A stretch of 64,000 nucleotides of DNA from Alligator mississippiensis (GCF_030867095.1 NC_081827.1:21581001-21645000); one strand, 5' to 3'. Counted from the stretch's first letter, positions 32,179-45,102 are shown. The notes: generated from the sequence alone by a model not told the origin. Numbers and translations: made by a program.

Positions 32179-34841
32179 GCTTGTCATGTCAGACAGCAGG
32201 CTGGAATGATTGCAACAGAAGAACATGGTCCCTTTTAATCTTTACTCCTCATTGACCTCTCCGCTGATAACAAGAGACAAGTGTGCATTCTCTACCAGTG
32301 GTTCCATTTCTGAATGTTTTTGAAAGGAGGCTGCTGTAACCTTGTTATATCCCTTATTGAATTCCTAAGTTAAATCAGACCCATAATACCACACTTTCCG
32401 TTTCTGAAAACAAGTACCAGTACTAACTTTTCTCTTAGTTTAATCCCCCTAAAATCACAAGTATAATGCAAAACCACTTATTTGATTAATTTGCAAACTT
32501 AATTTGACTAAGAGGTGTTATTTTAATTTATTTTAAGAAATGCCTTGTAAATTTGAGACCTACATCATCAATATCCATTCCTAATTGCATTCATTCATTG
32601 TAAAGTCTGTTTTTCCTACAATTTGTCTTACTTTGTAAAGAGTTGTTCCAGCCACTAAATACCATTTCACAGCATAAGAATTATTTACTATCCAGATATT
32701 TTTCCAGTTTCAAGGGCTACTTCTTATCTCATCATAGGGACAACTACAAAGACTTAGTTGTTGTTTATTGCCAGATCATGCCTAAGGGCAAATTTTCTCT
32801 AGAAAAAATATGAATATATAAAGGCTGTTATTGTGCTATAATCATTGGAATGTTTTAATTGCTATCTTTTATAACTACTAGTTCTTGCCACTAGATAGCA
32901 GTATGTGTCTTTAATGTCCACAATACATATATTTCTTGCACAACTAAACTTGAGATCTCATCATTTCCTATATATTATTATTTACTTAAATCTCTCTTGA
33001 AGGGTGTTGTAGAATTTGTGCAGAAAGCTATAGAATAGCATATGGTGGATATATAAAGCAATTTTAGGTGCCATTTACTAATTTTTGTTGAACACTGAGC
33101 TGTAAAATAAAAAAGGCTTATGCCAGATTCAGCTTTTCCAGTAATAGGAAGCCAGAGTAACTCAATTAATTGTAAATGTAAATGCAATTGTAAATTGTAA
33201 ATGTAATGAAGTTACTCTAACTTTAATCTGGCATGCTGAAAGCAGACTTTGCCCCTTAGTCTACCAACTAAATCCTAAATTTTCTAAAATGAGCAGAATT
33301 CAAGCAATGCAGTGAACACATTAAAATGGCATCAGCACTGTCTACACTTGACTGCTGTATCTATTACTACAAAAAAGATTTCTTTGTAAAAGGACTGCTT
33401 CAGTCAGCACTACTGAAGTCCAAGGATATAAGAGCACTGAGCTTTGAGATGATTCACTGCTAGTCCAGTAGAATATGTTGAATACCTTGATTTAATTGAC
33501 TTATGCAGTGTAACTCACATTCCCAGGTCCTGCCTAAAATATTTTGAAGTAAATCTTTCCTTACTTAATACACATAGGAGCTAGAAATAGCATCAGAAAG
33601 AGGTGAGTCAGGTCTGCTTTCTTCCCCCTTGTTGTTGAAATATAATTGCAATTTATGTTAATGCAAAAATAAATTGCTCTAGCTTGCAACACCATTTAAA
33701 AACATTCACTGTAATATAAAGTGCGTTCTATTGCACATTTTTTTCTGAACAACATTAAAAAAAACACCCTCCAAAAGCAAAGAAATGCAGCAGCAAATAT
33801 TACATGGGGATGAAACTGAACAGATGGACAAACTTCTGGCATGGGGACTTTAGACAATAGTGTTTGTGATCCATTTTATTACATGTGGGAAAAACAGAAA
33901 AAAGAAAAACCCACAAAAAACCCTCCCTGTAGTAGAATTCAAGCTGATTTGTGGCCGCAGGTAAAATTCATGTTCCCCTTTAGTTAAAAGTAAGAAGACA
34001 GTGCTTATCATAGGAAGTCCTTTTGGCTGACAGCACACTAGGTACCAAAAGGACCTGAATAAATTCAAATATTGCAATATGAGAGTAAACTCCGCACTAT
34101 TTGAGGATTTGAATTTGTTTTAATGATTTGTTTTGGAGGGGGGTTTGTTTGTTTGTTTTTGGGGAGGAGGAGAACTTTAGTACAGGGAGCATTAGGAACC
34201 ATGACAGTCATGGAAATAGGACGTACGAATGGGACAAAAAGGTATGAGTGCATTGCACAATAAGAGATAGCATTTTCAAAAAAGCAGTGAAATTTGGACA
34301 TGGCCAGAACAGTGAATATAGGTGACAAGTAAAAGACATGCCCATTTAGGATAAGATTCCTTTTCCTCCTTTGTAGCAGTACTCTTCCAGAAACTACTGT
34401 AAAACCATCTTCTTGTCTGCAGTTTTTACTAATTCACAGCTAAGTCTGCACAGGGCACTACAAAAGCTCCATAAGAGTTGCTATTTGGGTCTCTCTAAAC
34501 ACACTATCCATTGAACTGACATTACTCTCATTCTCAAACTGCAAGCCACATAGTGGTGACCCACCAAGGAAGAGTCCACATAACTTTGGTACCTCTTCCA
34601 TGCTTCCATTGAAAGAAGGAAAAATGACATTACTTCTACATAAACAAGTCTTGCTGCCAGAGTGTGGTTATGTGCTTACTGGTGGGAAGGGAAGTGATCC
34701 ATACTGTTATGAAGGGGATGAAGACGTGGGATCTTGATATCTATTTTCCCATCAGGATCCCATTATTTTCAGATTTGGTACAAGCAGGTTGTAGTGGAGT
34801 CAAAAGCATCATGACCATTTACCACTGCTGAAGATCTAGCT
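32179..34841. other. Unassigned AT-rich stretch
   Basis: About 2.7 kb with no gene, RNA or clear repeat that I can support. Confidence 0.4.
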
Positions 34842-35043
34842 CAGGGGTTGGCAACGTTTTTGGACGGAGTGCCAAGAACACCTGCAAACTCAGTTTGCAA
34901 AATGTTGGTGTGCCAGGAGCGAATGGTAGGGGAGCCACAAGGGGCCCAATCCTTATTGTGGCAGGGAAGGGGCTGGGGTTGCACTGTCATCTGTCCTCTG
35001 TGTACTACACGCTGGCACCTGTGCGGGGGGTTGCCTACCCCTG
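34842..35043. mobile_element. hAT-like non-autonomous element, 202 bp
   Basis: The ends CAGGGGTTGGCAACG and GGTTGCCTACCCCTG are inverted copies with the CA-G...C-TG form of hAT (Charlie-type) elements. TCTAGCT lies just outside both ends (34835-34841 and 35047-35053), a likely worn 8-bp target duplication. The overlapping 67-codon plus frame (34848-35051) is chance. Confidence 0.7.
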
Positions 35044-35421
35044 AATTCTAGCTAACAATAGATCTCCATTGGTGTACATGAAATCAATAAAAAGCGCAGT
35101 AATCATTGCTGCTTTTTAGCTGCTCTCTCCACGTATTAATCATATGCTCTGTAACATGTTTCTTCTTTGGTCTAATTTCCCTTATGGTCAGCCCTTCTTT
35201 AGCTTCAGTGTTTGACCTGTTGTTTGCAAATTTGCTATTCTCTTGAATAGCTTTAAAGTATTCTCTTTTTCTATGCACTTTGGAATTTTCTACTACTCTA
35301 TTACATCCTCTCTAAATCTCCAATTTTTCTAGTGAATAGAATCTCATAGGCCTTTTCTTTCATCATATTTGCATTCTGAAAAGAGTCTGTTCAACCTATT
35401 TAGGTCTGTTACCTACTCACT
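35044..35421. other. Unassigned stretch
   Basis: AT-rich, no supported feature. Confidence 0.4.
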
Positions 35422-35605
35422 GGGCATGTCTACATGTTCACTAATGCACCTTTGCTACTGCACATTAAGTTTAGTAACTCTAATATGAAGTACTAGATAA
35501 AGGCACAGTAGCTGCACTAATGCATAATAGCAAAGGCAAACCATTTTATTTGTGATGCTTAATGTGCAGTAGACTAATTCTTGTCTTGAATTAGTCACCT
35601 TGTGT
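35422..35605. mobile_element. TCTACAC-family element, right end lost
   Basis: It begins GGGCATGTCTACATG, as at 36694, and holds ATGCACCTTTGCTACTGCAC with a near-inverted AATGTGCAGTAGACTAATTC. No matching right end. Confidence 0.5.
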
Positions 35606-36693
35606 TGAAATAAATAAACTTCATACATATGTGTTTCATTGAGGTCCTTCTTTCATCTTAGAATGCTATTATGTTTGTGGTTCATGCTTTATGTAACATA
35701 ATGAGAGCTGGTCCAAAAAGAGAGTTCATAAAAATATTTTCATTTTTCAGGAATTGAAATAGGCTGATTAGTTCAAAAGTGTTTTAGTTTAATTTAAAAA
35801 AAACTTTAAATAATTACAGGAAAAAGAATATAGAACGTGAGTCCTTTTGAAATTAAAAATAGAGAGAAGAAAAAGAAAGAAAGGAGCACCAAACAAATAT
35901 TAAGAAACATTTTTGAGAATTCAAGCCCTTTTCTGCCAAAGTAATAAGCCTCTAAGTAAGGAAGAATCTCCATTAATAATATATAATGTATGACATACAA
36001 AGTGGAGCAGATCTGGATTCTCTTTATTTGGAATCAGTTTATATATATATATATCTATCAATTAATTAAAGCTACATCTATTAATTAAAATATGCATACA
36101 ATTTGTAGAGCAAAACACAGTCCTAAATCTCTCATAAACACTTTCTTTTAAAATAAAAATGAACAAATAGGCAAATTATATTTAATCTCCTTTGAATTTC
36201 AGGGTCCCTGACAACCTTTCCTTGCATTCTTTATTTATTAATTAATTAATTTATTTTTTAAGAGTAAACTTAATCCCTAGAGACGAGACTTCACCTCATG
36301 ACAGATGGATAGGTCAGCTGGCAAGGCAGCAAGCCTCTGCATCTACCTCAAACAGTAGAGACCAGGAACCAGATTCAAAGCAGTATTTAGGAGCCCACTG
36401 AAATCAGTGGGAGTCAAAGCACTGAAGCTATCTAAAAATCATATCTGGATTTGGCTTCAAGAGTGATGAAAAAGGAAAACCTGTATATTCCCATTCTCCT
36501 CTGAAAAACCCTACAATAGCTAAACACACACCTGACGAGGGATGGCAGGAGCACTTGTGGTTCCTTTTTGTTCTCTGAAGAGGTGAGAGAGGCAAGATGA
36601 AGAGACTGGTGGAAAGAATATCTCACCACTTTCTCTCCTTAGCAAAACAGCCAGAGGTAAGGGTCCCTCAGACTCCATCTTCTCCCTCTATAT
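35606..36693. other. Unassigned AT-rich stretch with short tandem repeats
   Basis: (TA)n at 36038-36054 and an ATTA-rich tract at 36227-36258. No supported gene. Confidence 0.45.
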
Positions 36694-36960
36694 GGGCATG
36701 TCTACATGTGCAATTAATGTGACTGAATAAACTCCGGCACAATTTGAGCCAGAATAAACTAATCTGTACATCATTGTCTACACATGCATTTAAGTGGAGT
36801 AATTTACTCCACTATCAGATAGTACTTGTCCTCAATGGGACTATCTGACAGTGCAGTAAATTAGTCTACACCAGCCTAATTGCAACACACCTGCAAATGG
36901 TGATACTTTACTGTGCAGGAAATTAGTCTACTGTGCAGTAAAGCACATGTGTAGACACAC
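36694..36960. mobile_element. TCTACAC-family fold-back element, complete and short
   Basis: It begins GGGCATGTCTACATGTG and ends CACATGTGTAGACACAC, at 267 bp. With no GC-rich core, this may show the basic form of the family. Confidence 0.65.
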
Positions 36961-37059
36961 AGTGTCACATACCCTCTGAGTAATAGAAGAGCTGGGGCAG
37001 CATTTCAGGAAGCTGTGCAAGCCAACAGCTGACTCTAGCCAGGATGTACCATTTGCAGA

Positions 37060-37407
37060 GCTGGGGGGAGGGGAGGGGCTCCCTTGGTGGAAGTGGAATG
37101 GAAGTGCTTTTGGTCCACTTCCGAGTCTGCTGCTGAGTGTGCTGGGGAGCCCTCCACACTTCTGTGGGACACTCCATGCACCCCAGCATCACAGCATTCA
37201 CAAACCACCTGCTACCTAGAGGTATGTAGAAAAAGCATTTAAAGCTGTTTCTATGTCCGAATCTCTAAATCTTTCTGAATCTCTCTGAATTGATTTGGAG
37301 GATTCTGATTTGATTCAGAGAGATTAAAGGGTCCTCTGATTTGATTTGGATTTGGAGATTCAGCCACCAAATCAGGCCGAATCTCCACTGAAGCTTTGCA
37401 CAGCCCT
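37060..37407. mobile_element. GTGCAAAGC-family half element
   Basis: Homologous to 40070-40411. It shares GGAAGTGCTTTTGGTCCACTT-type text, CCCCAGCATC-CAGCATTCAC, GTATGTAGAAAAA and the end GCTTTGCACAGCCCT. The left half is missing. Confidence 0.6.
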
Positions 37408-38949
37408 GGTAGTAAGGCATATGGTTTTTCTTTAACCAAAGAAAAATATGTGTTCCGTCATAAGTGATGATATGCCACACCATCTGCACCCCCCTTTCCC
37501 ACCTATGTACTCTGGTATTGTAATTCAGTTACAGTGAAAGGAGTCCTAGAGCAGTTAGTCAATAGGAGGCTAGTTGTACCATTTACTGGTAAACAGTGAA
37601 GGCTGAATTTTCAGTAGGGATCTTTGGTCAGGTAGGTGCAATGAGGTATTGAAAACACCTGATGAAACATACAGAATTCCTCTCTCCATCATAGTGCCAT
37701 AAGACTCCATAGGCTTCTAGTAAGAGAAGAGCAAGCTGCATATATACTGGATTTGGCTTAGGTTCCATTCTGGTTCAATGGAGTTTTTTTTTTTTTTTTT
37801 AATAGTGCCTGCTTTATAAATATAGTGTTTATAGCTGCTAGCATAATGTTATTAAATAACCATGTCTTATTGGCTCTTATGAGTTTATGTGTGAAAAGCA
37901 AATGAGGCTGGACTGTTAGGTTTAATAACCTTATTTATCACTGATCTTGATAAACTGTTTTGATAAAAGTTTTAGTCTCTTTAATTCATTGAGGATTAAG
38001 ATAACCAGCTCATTATATTGAATTACAAAATAAATCAAATGGTAGCTGTCTCTCCCAAAGAAAAAAAGGATTTTTTTTTTCCTTTTACCATATCACCATA
38101 TTATTAATAGCTTCAGTTTACATCTTTAAGAAGCAAGTTAGTATTGATTGCCTGACATGGCTTGGAACCATAACAATACTTTACACTTTATTACTAGAGC
38201 TGGTTTGGAAGATTTTGATTAAAAAAATGTTGTTGAAAATTGTTGATTTAGCAAAACAAAATCTCTTCACAGGAATGCTGGACCACTTTCATCAGGAAAA
38301 GTTTCTCTGGGGCAAGAAATATTGGTTATTTGTGCTTAGTACTATGCAAAAGTGAATTTTCTATTTGCCCAGGCCTCTCATACTATGGAAAAGCTTTCCT
38401 TATGTGCATGGACATACATATATACACATACAAATACTTATTCTGTTGTAAGAGAGTGTTCTGAATAAGTAAGAGGTGGCCCAGGACTTTTTAAAGAACT
38501 ATCATTTTTCAGAAGATATTACAGACTCCTTGAATGGCATCTAAAGAGCAATGGCCTTGAAGTGCATTAAGAATTTGTGAAATCATTGACAGGAATTGGG
38601 GTTACTACTGTCTTTGCTGAAGACTGGTCACACAGTCCTCCCATTACTAACAGAGATTGTTGACATCTTTAAGGAGAATCTCCCGCCCTCCCTTGAACAA
38701 TCAATAGTTTGGCTATACTAAAAATCAATGTTTTATGTTAGAGATATTGAAAAAAACTACCTCTTGCAATCTACTTGCATTGCAAGGATACACAGTTCCC
38801 TCAGCCAGAATAGTGGTCTACTTTATCATATACAATACATACATCAAAAGAGCTGGCAGTCTTTCCCAGCATTGAGTTTTCTATACAAATTAAGTATGTG
38901 ACTAATAGTACTATTTCCCAGCACTGCACAACAGCAAGCATGGTCATGG
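37408..38949. other. Unassigned AT-rich stretch
   Basis: No supported gene; a poly-T run at about 37786-37800. Confidence 0.4.
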
Positions 38950-39195
38950 CCATGGGTGACTGGTGCTTCCTGAGGCTGGGGGAGCACAGTTTGTGGGCAG
39001 CAGTGTTGTCAGTGGGGTGGCGAGTGGCGACTGCCTGCAGAAGCTGGCAGCGGCATTGGGGGGGGGGGTGGTGAACAGTGACCACCCTCAGAAGCCAGAG
39101 GTGGTGATGAGGGTGGTGAGTGGCAACCACCTACAGAAGCCAGTAGTGGCCAATGTAGGGCAGGCATGTGCCCCACTCTCACCCATACCTGCCCT
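38950..39195. repeat. Dispersed repeat D with a tandem core
   Basis: It starts CATGGGTGACTGGTGCTTCC and ends near GGCATGTGCCCCACTC. Its core repeats a unit of about 48 bp carrying GTGAGTGGCAACCACCT-CAGAAGCCAG. A ten-base G run interrupts it at about 39058-39069. It is related to 22167-22435 (reversed), 45200-45430 and 52000-52300. Confidence 0.55.
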
Positions 39196-39624
39196 ACCAG
39201 TCGCCTGTGGTCATGGAGTCTGACCCCTCACCCTCTCTGTATGGTTATGGAACAAGTTAGCAGTTCTGGCAGTGGCAACTGAGCCTGATGAAAAAGGAAG
39301 AAGAAGGCTTAGCAGTTGCAGAGAAGAATGTCTTGTAGGGTTAGAGGGCTAACAGAAGTGTAAGCTACACAGTGGACCTCTGGTGAGTCAGTGGTAACCA
39401 GGGTATATTCAGCATGGGACTGAATGTGGAAGAAGCTGATGCTCACTAGGAACTTGGTTGGAGAGACCTGGATGTAAGCATAGAGCTGAGGAAGACTAGT
39501 GGGTTGGGAAGAATGAAAGCTCATGTAGGAAAGGAAGGAGGAGGAAGGGGTGAGGCTAGAAAAGGAAGTTAAGACTGACACAGAAAAGTCTTCTTTGGAA
39601 AAAAAGAAGCTCACAAGCTATAGG
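39196..39624. other. Unassigned stretch
   Basis: A purine-rich strand with a 101-codon minus frame (39309-39614) that has no domain. Confidence 0.4.
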
Positions 39625-40411
39625 GGTAGGCATTGGGGGGGTGTAAAGTGGGCCCTTTTGAATTTGGATTAGGCCCAAATCAGGGACAATGATTTGATTT
39701 GTTGATTTGGATCACTGTCCCTGATTTGGTTTAGCCAAATCCAAATCTGAAGATCTGATTTTGATTTGGAGAATCAGAGGTTCGGACATAGACACAGCTT
39801 TAACATTTTTTCTATGTACCTCAAGGAACCAGTGCGGCTTGTGAACTCTGCAGTGCTAGGGTGTATGGAGTGTCCCACAGGAGTGTGGGGGGCCCTCCAC
39901 ATGCTCAGTGGTGAACCAGAGGAGTGGGCTTGGGGCCCCCCTCATGCCACCCTGGCTCAGCAACTGGCCATGGGGGGGCCAACCCTGGGTGCCCCCCAGG
40001 ACCCAGGAAGCACCAGTTGCCAAGCCGATGAGGCATGGGGTGGGGGGCAGCGCGCTCTCCCCTGGACCTGGAAGTGGACCGGAAGTGCTTCTGGTCCACT
40101 TCTGGGCCTTCTGCCGAGCACACTGGGGAGCACCCTCCCACCATGCTTCTGTGGGGTGCTCCATCCACCCCAGCATCGCAGCATTCACGAGCCACCTGGT
40201 ACCTTGAAGTATGTAGAAAAAACGTTTAAAGTTGTGTCTATGTCCAAATCGCTGAATCTTTCTGAATCTCTCCAAATCGATTTGGAGGCTTTTAATTCGA
40301 TTCAGAGAGATTAAAGGGTCCTCTGATTCAACTGGGATTCAGAGATTCAGCCACCAAATTGGGCCAAATCTCTGCCGAATCGAATCAGGGACCAAAGCTT
40401 CGCACAGCCCT
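39625..40411. mobile_element. GTGCAAAGC-family fold-back element, long hairpin
   Basis: The two halves are inverted copies. GGACATAGACACAGCTTTAA with TTTTTCTATGTACCT (39784-39823) pairs with GTATGTAGAAAAA and TAAAGTTGTGTCTATGTCC (40208-40246). GGTGTATGGAGTGTCCCACA pairs with GTGGGGTGCTCCATCCACCC. The right end is GCTTCGCACAGCCCT. Frames up to 182 codons (39766-40314) run through this hairpin on both strands and are by-products of its GC-rich arms, not genes. Confidence 0.65.
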
Positions 40412-42799
40412 AGTGGGCATGTAATGACTGGGGGCTAAGAAAAGCAGGAATGGGGCAATGAACTGTACAGCAAAGAGGATGATTGGAGGTCTGTAGTGGC
40501 TAGGGGCTTTACAGGTGTTGGAGCCTCTAGCACAGAAAAAGACAATGGCAACAGTGCAAACAGACACTGTGTTTACCAGTGCTAAGTGGGATGACATGGA
40601 GTTTGTGAAGCCTTAAAACAAATGGGAGGAAAGCATGATATCTGCAGCTGGGAAAAGGGCTTATTTTGAGAAGATAGTGGCAGGGACAAGAAGAAATCAC
40701 TGCAGATGGCAAGAAGGTGCATGGCTCATTTGGGGCACAGTTCATTAATAACATTAATGTTGGATTGATGCTTTGGTGGAAAATCTCATTTCGAAATGTG
40801 AGATTTGTGCCTGCAAGTACAGCAGTGGTACATCTGCTAGTCGTCAAAGGAGATTGTCCTCTGCTTCAGAAACATTATTTTGAAGGGCAGCTTCCAGAGG
40901 AATGATGTGAGAGATCAAAGTTAAGGGGAGTAGCAGTCTATGGTAGCTATTTCTCCGACTGCTCCTGTCATACTGAGAGACAAGCACAGAAGGAAAGACA
41001 AGTAGTAGTGGGTGATATTCCTTGAAGAGCTCTTTTTGAGGTTCCTGTTCTAGGAATTTGTCTACCCACTATCTGTCTCTCCTGTTTCCACATGCTGCCA
41101 AAGCAAGGTAACAGAGACAGGAAGAGGTAATTCATGTGGTTCAGGATCGGGTGAGCCATTTTGTCCCCAAATTGATTTGCAGACCTGCCTTTCAATGACC
41201 AAATGGCCATGGCAGAAAAAGATGCCGCTCACTTTTATATTTGTCGATACGACCCCCCATCACATAATACACTACAAGAGCTACTCCAAATGGAGCTCTG
41301 ACACCAAATGTTCTTGTTCTTTATTTTCCTTTTTTTTTTTTAAACGAAAACAGCAACCGTGAAATATTTCACAGGTTATTAACATATACCCAACAGGCAT
41401 TTCTAGGGTCATGTTTTCCTTCTTTGTGTGGTATGTGCAAAGGCATCCTAGAAAATCAATTAACTGAAAAAATTTTCATCAACCTTGGAATTCTCACTTC
41501 ATTCACATCAGTAATTATAGAGTTTCTATTAAGCAGCAGATCCTTGAAAAGTTCATTGGAATTCAGGAGCTGCTTTATAAGGATTCAGCTGACTTTGCTG
41601 CAAACTTCAAAGGAATAACAATTTATCATTTGTTTTTATTTATTTATATATTGGAAAGCAATTTCTGTTAGGAGAAGGGAAATGTAGGAGATCCTTTGAC
41701 TATTCCAGAATACATTTGAGAATCAGAAGATTTTCTGGATCAAAAATAAAGTAAAATAAATATTGAATGGTACTTTTATTCAGTATTACTTTTTATTTCT
41801 TTGGGCTTTTATTTTTGCAGCAGTCTCAGCTTTGCAAGACAATAGTTCAGAGTTTTCTGAATTAGGTACTATTCACATTTTATTTTACTCAAAATATATG
41901 ATTAACATTTGAAAACGAACACTTACCACAAGAACAATCTTCTAAAGACATCATCTATACCATCTGGAAGGCAATAGAAAGTCTCCCATTGACCTGAATG
42001 GGCTTTGGATCATGAGTCTAATCGGGTGAGCTTATAAAGACTGCTTGCTTTAGGTATAGTAGGTTATCTGGCACTCTCAGCACAGTACAAACCATTTCAG
42101 GTTTTAGTTGTTTCAAACCTTGGTATCCCATGTCATAGAGAAGTGAAATTTCTCTATGACACTAAGAAATTTAAATTTGATTTGAAAATCAGGTAGAGAT
42201 TGACCTGTGTTCCAAAAAAAAATCAGCCTTGCTTTAGCATTTCTGCAGAATTCCAGGTTGCCATTAAACTTTTCAAAGTGCTCCGCTGATCCATGGCATG
42301 GACTGCTGTGCCACTTGCAAAGCAAAGATAACACATTCTGTTTTGGCTCTAACTGAATAAAAATGAAAAGAAAAAGTCACTTTTCCCCACACCAGGTCTG
42401 AGTACCACACATAACTACATTTTTTCACTTCTTAAAAATGTAGTTTTTATCATTAAAGTTTTCATAATGAGTGGAAAGCTGTAATGGCACATTGCCTGGA
42501 ATATTTAATCTTGTACAGATATAAAACTTGCTTCATCTTGTTCTCTTCCTCTGATTCCTTACAACAATAAATGGTGCAATTAATATGTTGTGATCTTATT
42601 CATTATTTTTGCACTTGTTTTCATAAATGCAGGTTTCATTATCCAGCTCATGGTTTTTAATTGACAGTAAAGTGCAAACCTCCGTGGAACAGGGACTGTG
42701 GAAAATAAAAGGTATAATCTCTGAACCAAGAGTTCGAGAGTTTTGCATATCTTTTTACACTGTATTCCTGGGAAGGTTCACAGCAATACCACTTTAGTG
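40412..42799. other. Unassigned stretch
   Basis: Mostly AT-rich. It includes a perfect 12-bp hairpin at 42131-42161 (arms TGTCATAGAGAA and its complement, 7-bp loop). No supported gene. Confidence 0.4.
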
Positions 42800-42809
42800 A
42801 TTAAGGCTG

Positions 42810-42894
42810 AGGCTTTCAAAGGAGCATCAAACTCCTATTGGATGCAAATGAGATGTGAGCACCTAACCCTTTAGGATCTTTTGAAAATCCCAAA
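42810..42894. repeat. Old dispersed amniote repeat fragment
   Basis: GGCTTTCAAAGGAGC, then GTGAGCACCTAACCCTTTAG and ATCTTTTGAAAATCCCA match the remembered text of a widespread, ancient amniote repeat. The family name is not certain. Confidence 0.45.
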
Positions 42895-43249
42895 TGGAAA
42901 TCAGTTTTTACTGCTTTCTAATTTTTGTTGCTACTGGAGAACCTTCAGAGCTTAGAGTGACTTGCGATTAATTGCATTCCCTCTGGTGCATCATTAACAG
43001 GGCTGTTACCAGTGTGAGAGTGTTGTGGCAGAAGTTCAGAGGTCCTGCTACAGCTCCAGAGCCATGAGTTTGAGCCTCATTGAGCTCAGAACAAAGGCCT
43101 CCCCAACTGATCCAGCTGCAAATGGCTCTGAAGCTGGTGTACCTTAGCCAGATAGGCCTAATAAGTGCAGGTGGATAATGACTGATACCATTGCAAACCT
43201 GCAGAAAGCAAAACTGCACAGGGAAAACTGAGAGTGCAGTCATAGGCAG
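42895..43249. other. Unassigned stretch
   Basis: No gene or repeat recognised, apart from the tail of the long minus frame that continues from the next feature. Confidence 0.35.
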
Positions 43250-43900
43250 AGGAAGAAAATATGATTTGCAGGGGCTGAGTGTATGCGCGTGTGCGCAACC
43301 CCCAGTAGGTAGGTTGGTCATGGAGAAGTGCCATGGGGAGGCAGATGGAGGCCCCCATGGTGAGGGAAGGAGTGGGGCAGAGACAGGGACAGGGGTTGGG
43401 GTGAGTGGGGCCCCGGGGCTGGGGCAGGTCATGGGACACTTGGAGATCGTCCAGGGACGTGGGGGGTTCCAACCACTGCTCACACCTCTGGGCCAGGCAC
43501 AGGGGGCACATGCCCCCCACAATTTGTGCATGGGGTGGAGGAAGGCTGCTGCTGCCAGCTGGGTTCTGCACCCCACTACCAGTGCCCCAGGAGTAGTGCG
43601 ATGCCACATGCCTCCTGCACTCTGGCTGGTCCTGCCTGGTGGTAGGAGACACATGAGGGCACAGGGGGCATTGGTAGAGGGTTGCAGAGCCCAGGCTGCA
43701 GAGGCAGCCTGCCTCTGCCCCACGCACAGATCAAGGGGCCACATGCCCCCTGTGCCTTCTCTTCTGGTATGTGCAGGAGTGGGAGCCCCTGGTGCCCCCA
43801 GATGAGTCACGCAGGCTCCAAGTATTCCATGTCCCACCCTGGGGCCCTATTCACCCTCCTACACTGGGGCCTTGATCTGCCCCCCCCACACCCTTTCCCT
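43250..43900. repeat. GC-rich repeat block with long chance frames
   Basis: The block repeats words such as GGGGGCACATGCC and CCACATGCCCCCTGTGCC. It is open on both strands: a 289-codon minus frame (42968-43837), a 189-codon minus frame and a 204-codon plus frame. Open frames in several phases at once, low-complexity Pro/Ala/Gly-rich products and no domain argue against a gene. The text is related in style to repeat D. Confidence 0.45.
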
Positions 43901-44329
43901 CCCCTATGCCCTTCCCATTCATACATTTACCTGCTGGGCACTGCTCCACACACGAGCCCGTGCCCAGGTTGCCTGTATTTTGGGGTGCTAAGTCCCATTA
44001 GCCCTGGCCTTCAGCCACCTCTGAGCGCAGTCAGAAGACAACAATTTGCACTAGAGATGATATTTGACCTGATGCATGAGTAGGAATGGCTTCTAGCTGA
44101 AATGATTTCCAGCTTGACTTCTAGGTCCTGATTTCCTAGCACCATTAATTTACAAAGCAGGTCTGATATCAATGGATATCACAGATCCACTGTTCACTGA
44201 GAAGCAGTCACTCAGTATGATTAAATGTGACAAAACTTGAACTAAACGAAAATAAGGCTAGATTCTGATGTCCATACTTGATAAGCAGCAATTGCTAGTG
44301 ATCTTATCTGAAATATGGATGCTTATCTT
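43901..44329. other. Unassigned stretch
   Basis: No supported feature. Confidence 0.4.
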
Positions 44330-44430
44330 GCTAGGATCATTTGACCACAGATGATTTCCTGCCCCTTGGGTAGGGGACTGGACCTGATGATCTTGAGAGG
44401 TCCCTTCTAGCCCTAATATCTATGCAATCT
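44330..44430 (+). mobile_element. CR1 LINE 3'-end scrap
   Basis: GACTGGACCTGATGATCTTG, then AGAGGTCCCTTCTAGCCC is the usual CR1 tail. About 100 bp remain. Confidence 0.7.
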
Positions 44431-44833
44431 ACTAAATACATGGGACTAGTTGCAGAATAATGTAATTCTAAATGTGGCCCTTAGAGAAGTTCATTCTTCT
44501 CCTGTTTTTCAAGTGTTCTGATGGTTGGGACTCTCCATGAACCTTAGTACTTAAAGGTTCATTTAAGCACGTCTTTATGCAAGGGCAATGGCTGAACTGC
44601 ACCAGTCTAGGCATAGACATTTTCAGGATTTTGAAAAGCAGGGTGTGACAGATATGACAAGCGCTGCAGGGGTGGGTGACTACAAACCCTCCAGCTGCCA
44701 GTTCCCTCCCAGCCTTGAGCTGGGTCACAGCCACCTCTAGCCTGAGCTACTCCACCAGGCATCTAATTGAGCTTTTATATAATAGGTATGTTTTCAGTAG
44801 GTACTGTTGCAGCATTCTTATCATAGCTTAGGG
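44431..44833. other. Unassigned stretch
   Basis: No supported feature; an 88-codon minus frame has no domain. Confidence 0.4.
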
Positions 44834-45072
44834 CAGTGATTTACAGTGAGGGTACCTTTAAGGGGTACTATTGGAGGCTGCACATTATTAGCACTGTGGT
44901 TTGTACAAACCCTTGCATGATTCACAAGGTAAAACCAGAGATTCAGGACTCCTTAATGCCATAAACATTCTGAACTGTTGTGGCCTTTCTGAGTTCTTTA
45001 CAAAAGAAGAATTGCTCTATTATTTTTCAATAGTCAGAAAGCTGGTAATGGCAAGGAGTGAGCCTTCTTCCA
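44834..45072. mobile_element. hAT-like element, right end lost
   Basis: It begins CAGTGATTTACAGTGAGGGT and is homologous to 51009-51314. Shared words include GTTAGCACTG / ATTAGCACTG, ATTCACAAG-TAAA-CCAGAGAT and TGGCCTTTCTGAGTTCTTT. It stops before the inverted right end seen in the other copy. Confidence 0.55.
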
Positions 45073-45102
45073 GGTGTCCTGAGTCATAAGGTTCCTATAG
45101 GC

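Noticed and set aside
36380-36425. Ancient SINE/LINE scrap (CACTGAAATCAGTGGGAGTC)
   Set aside because: It resembles a common amniote repeat phrase but is too short to claim.
39766-40314. 182-codon frame as a coding gene
   Set aside because: It runs through the two arms of a fold-back element, and the opposite strand is equally open, so it is a by-product of the inverted repeat.
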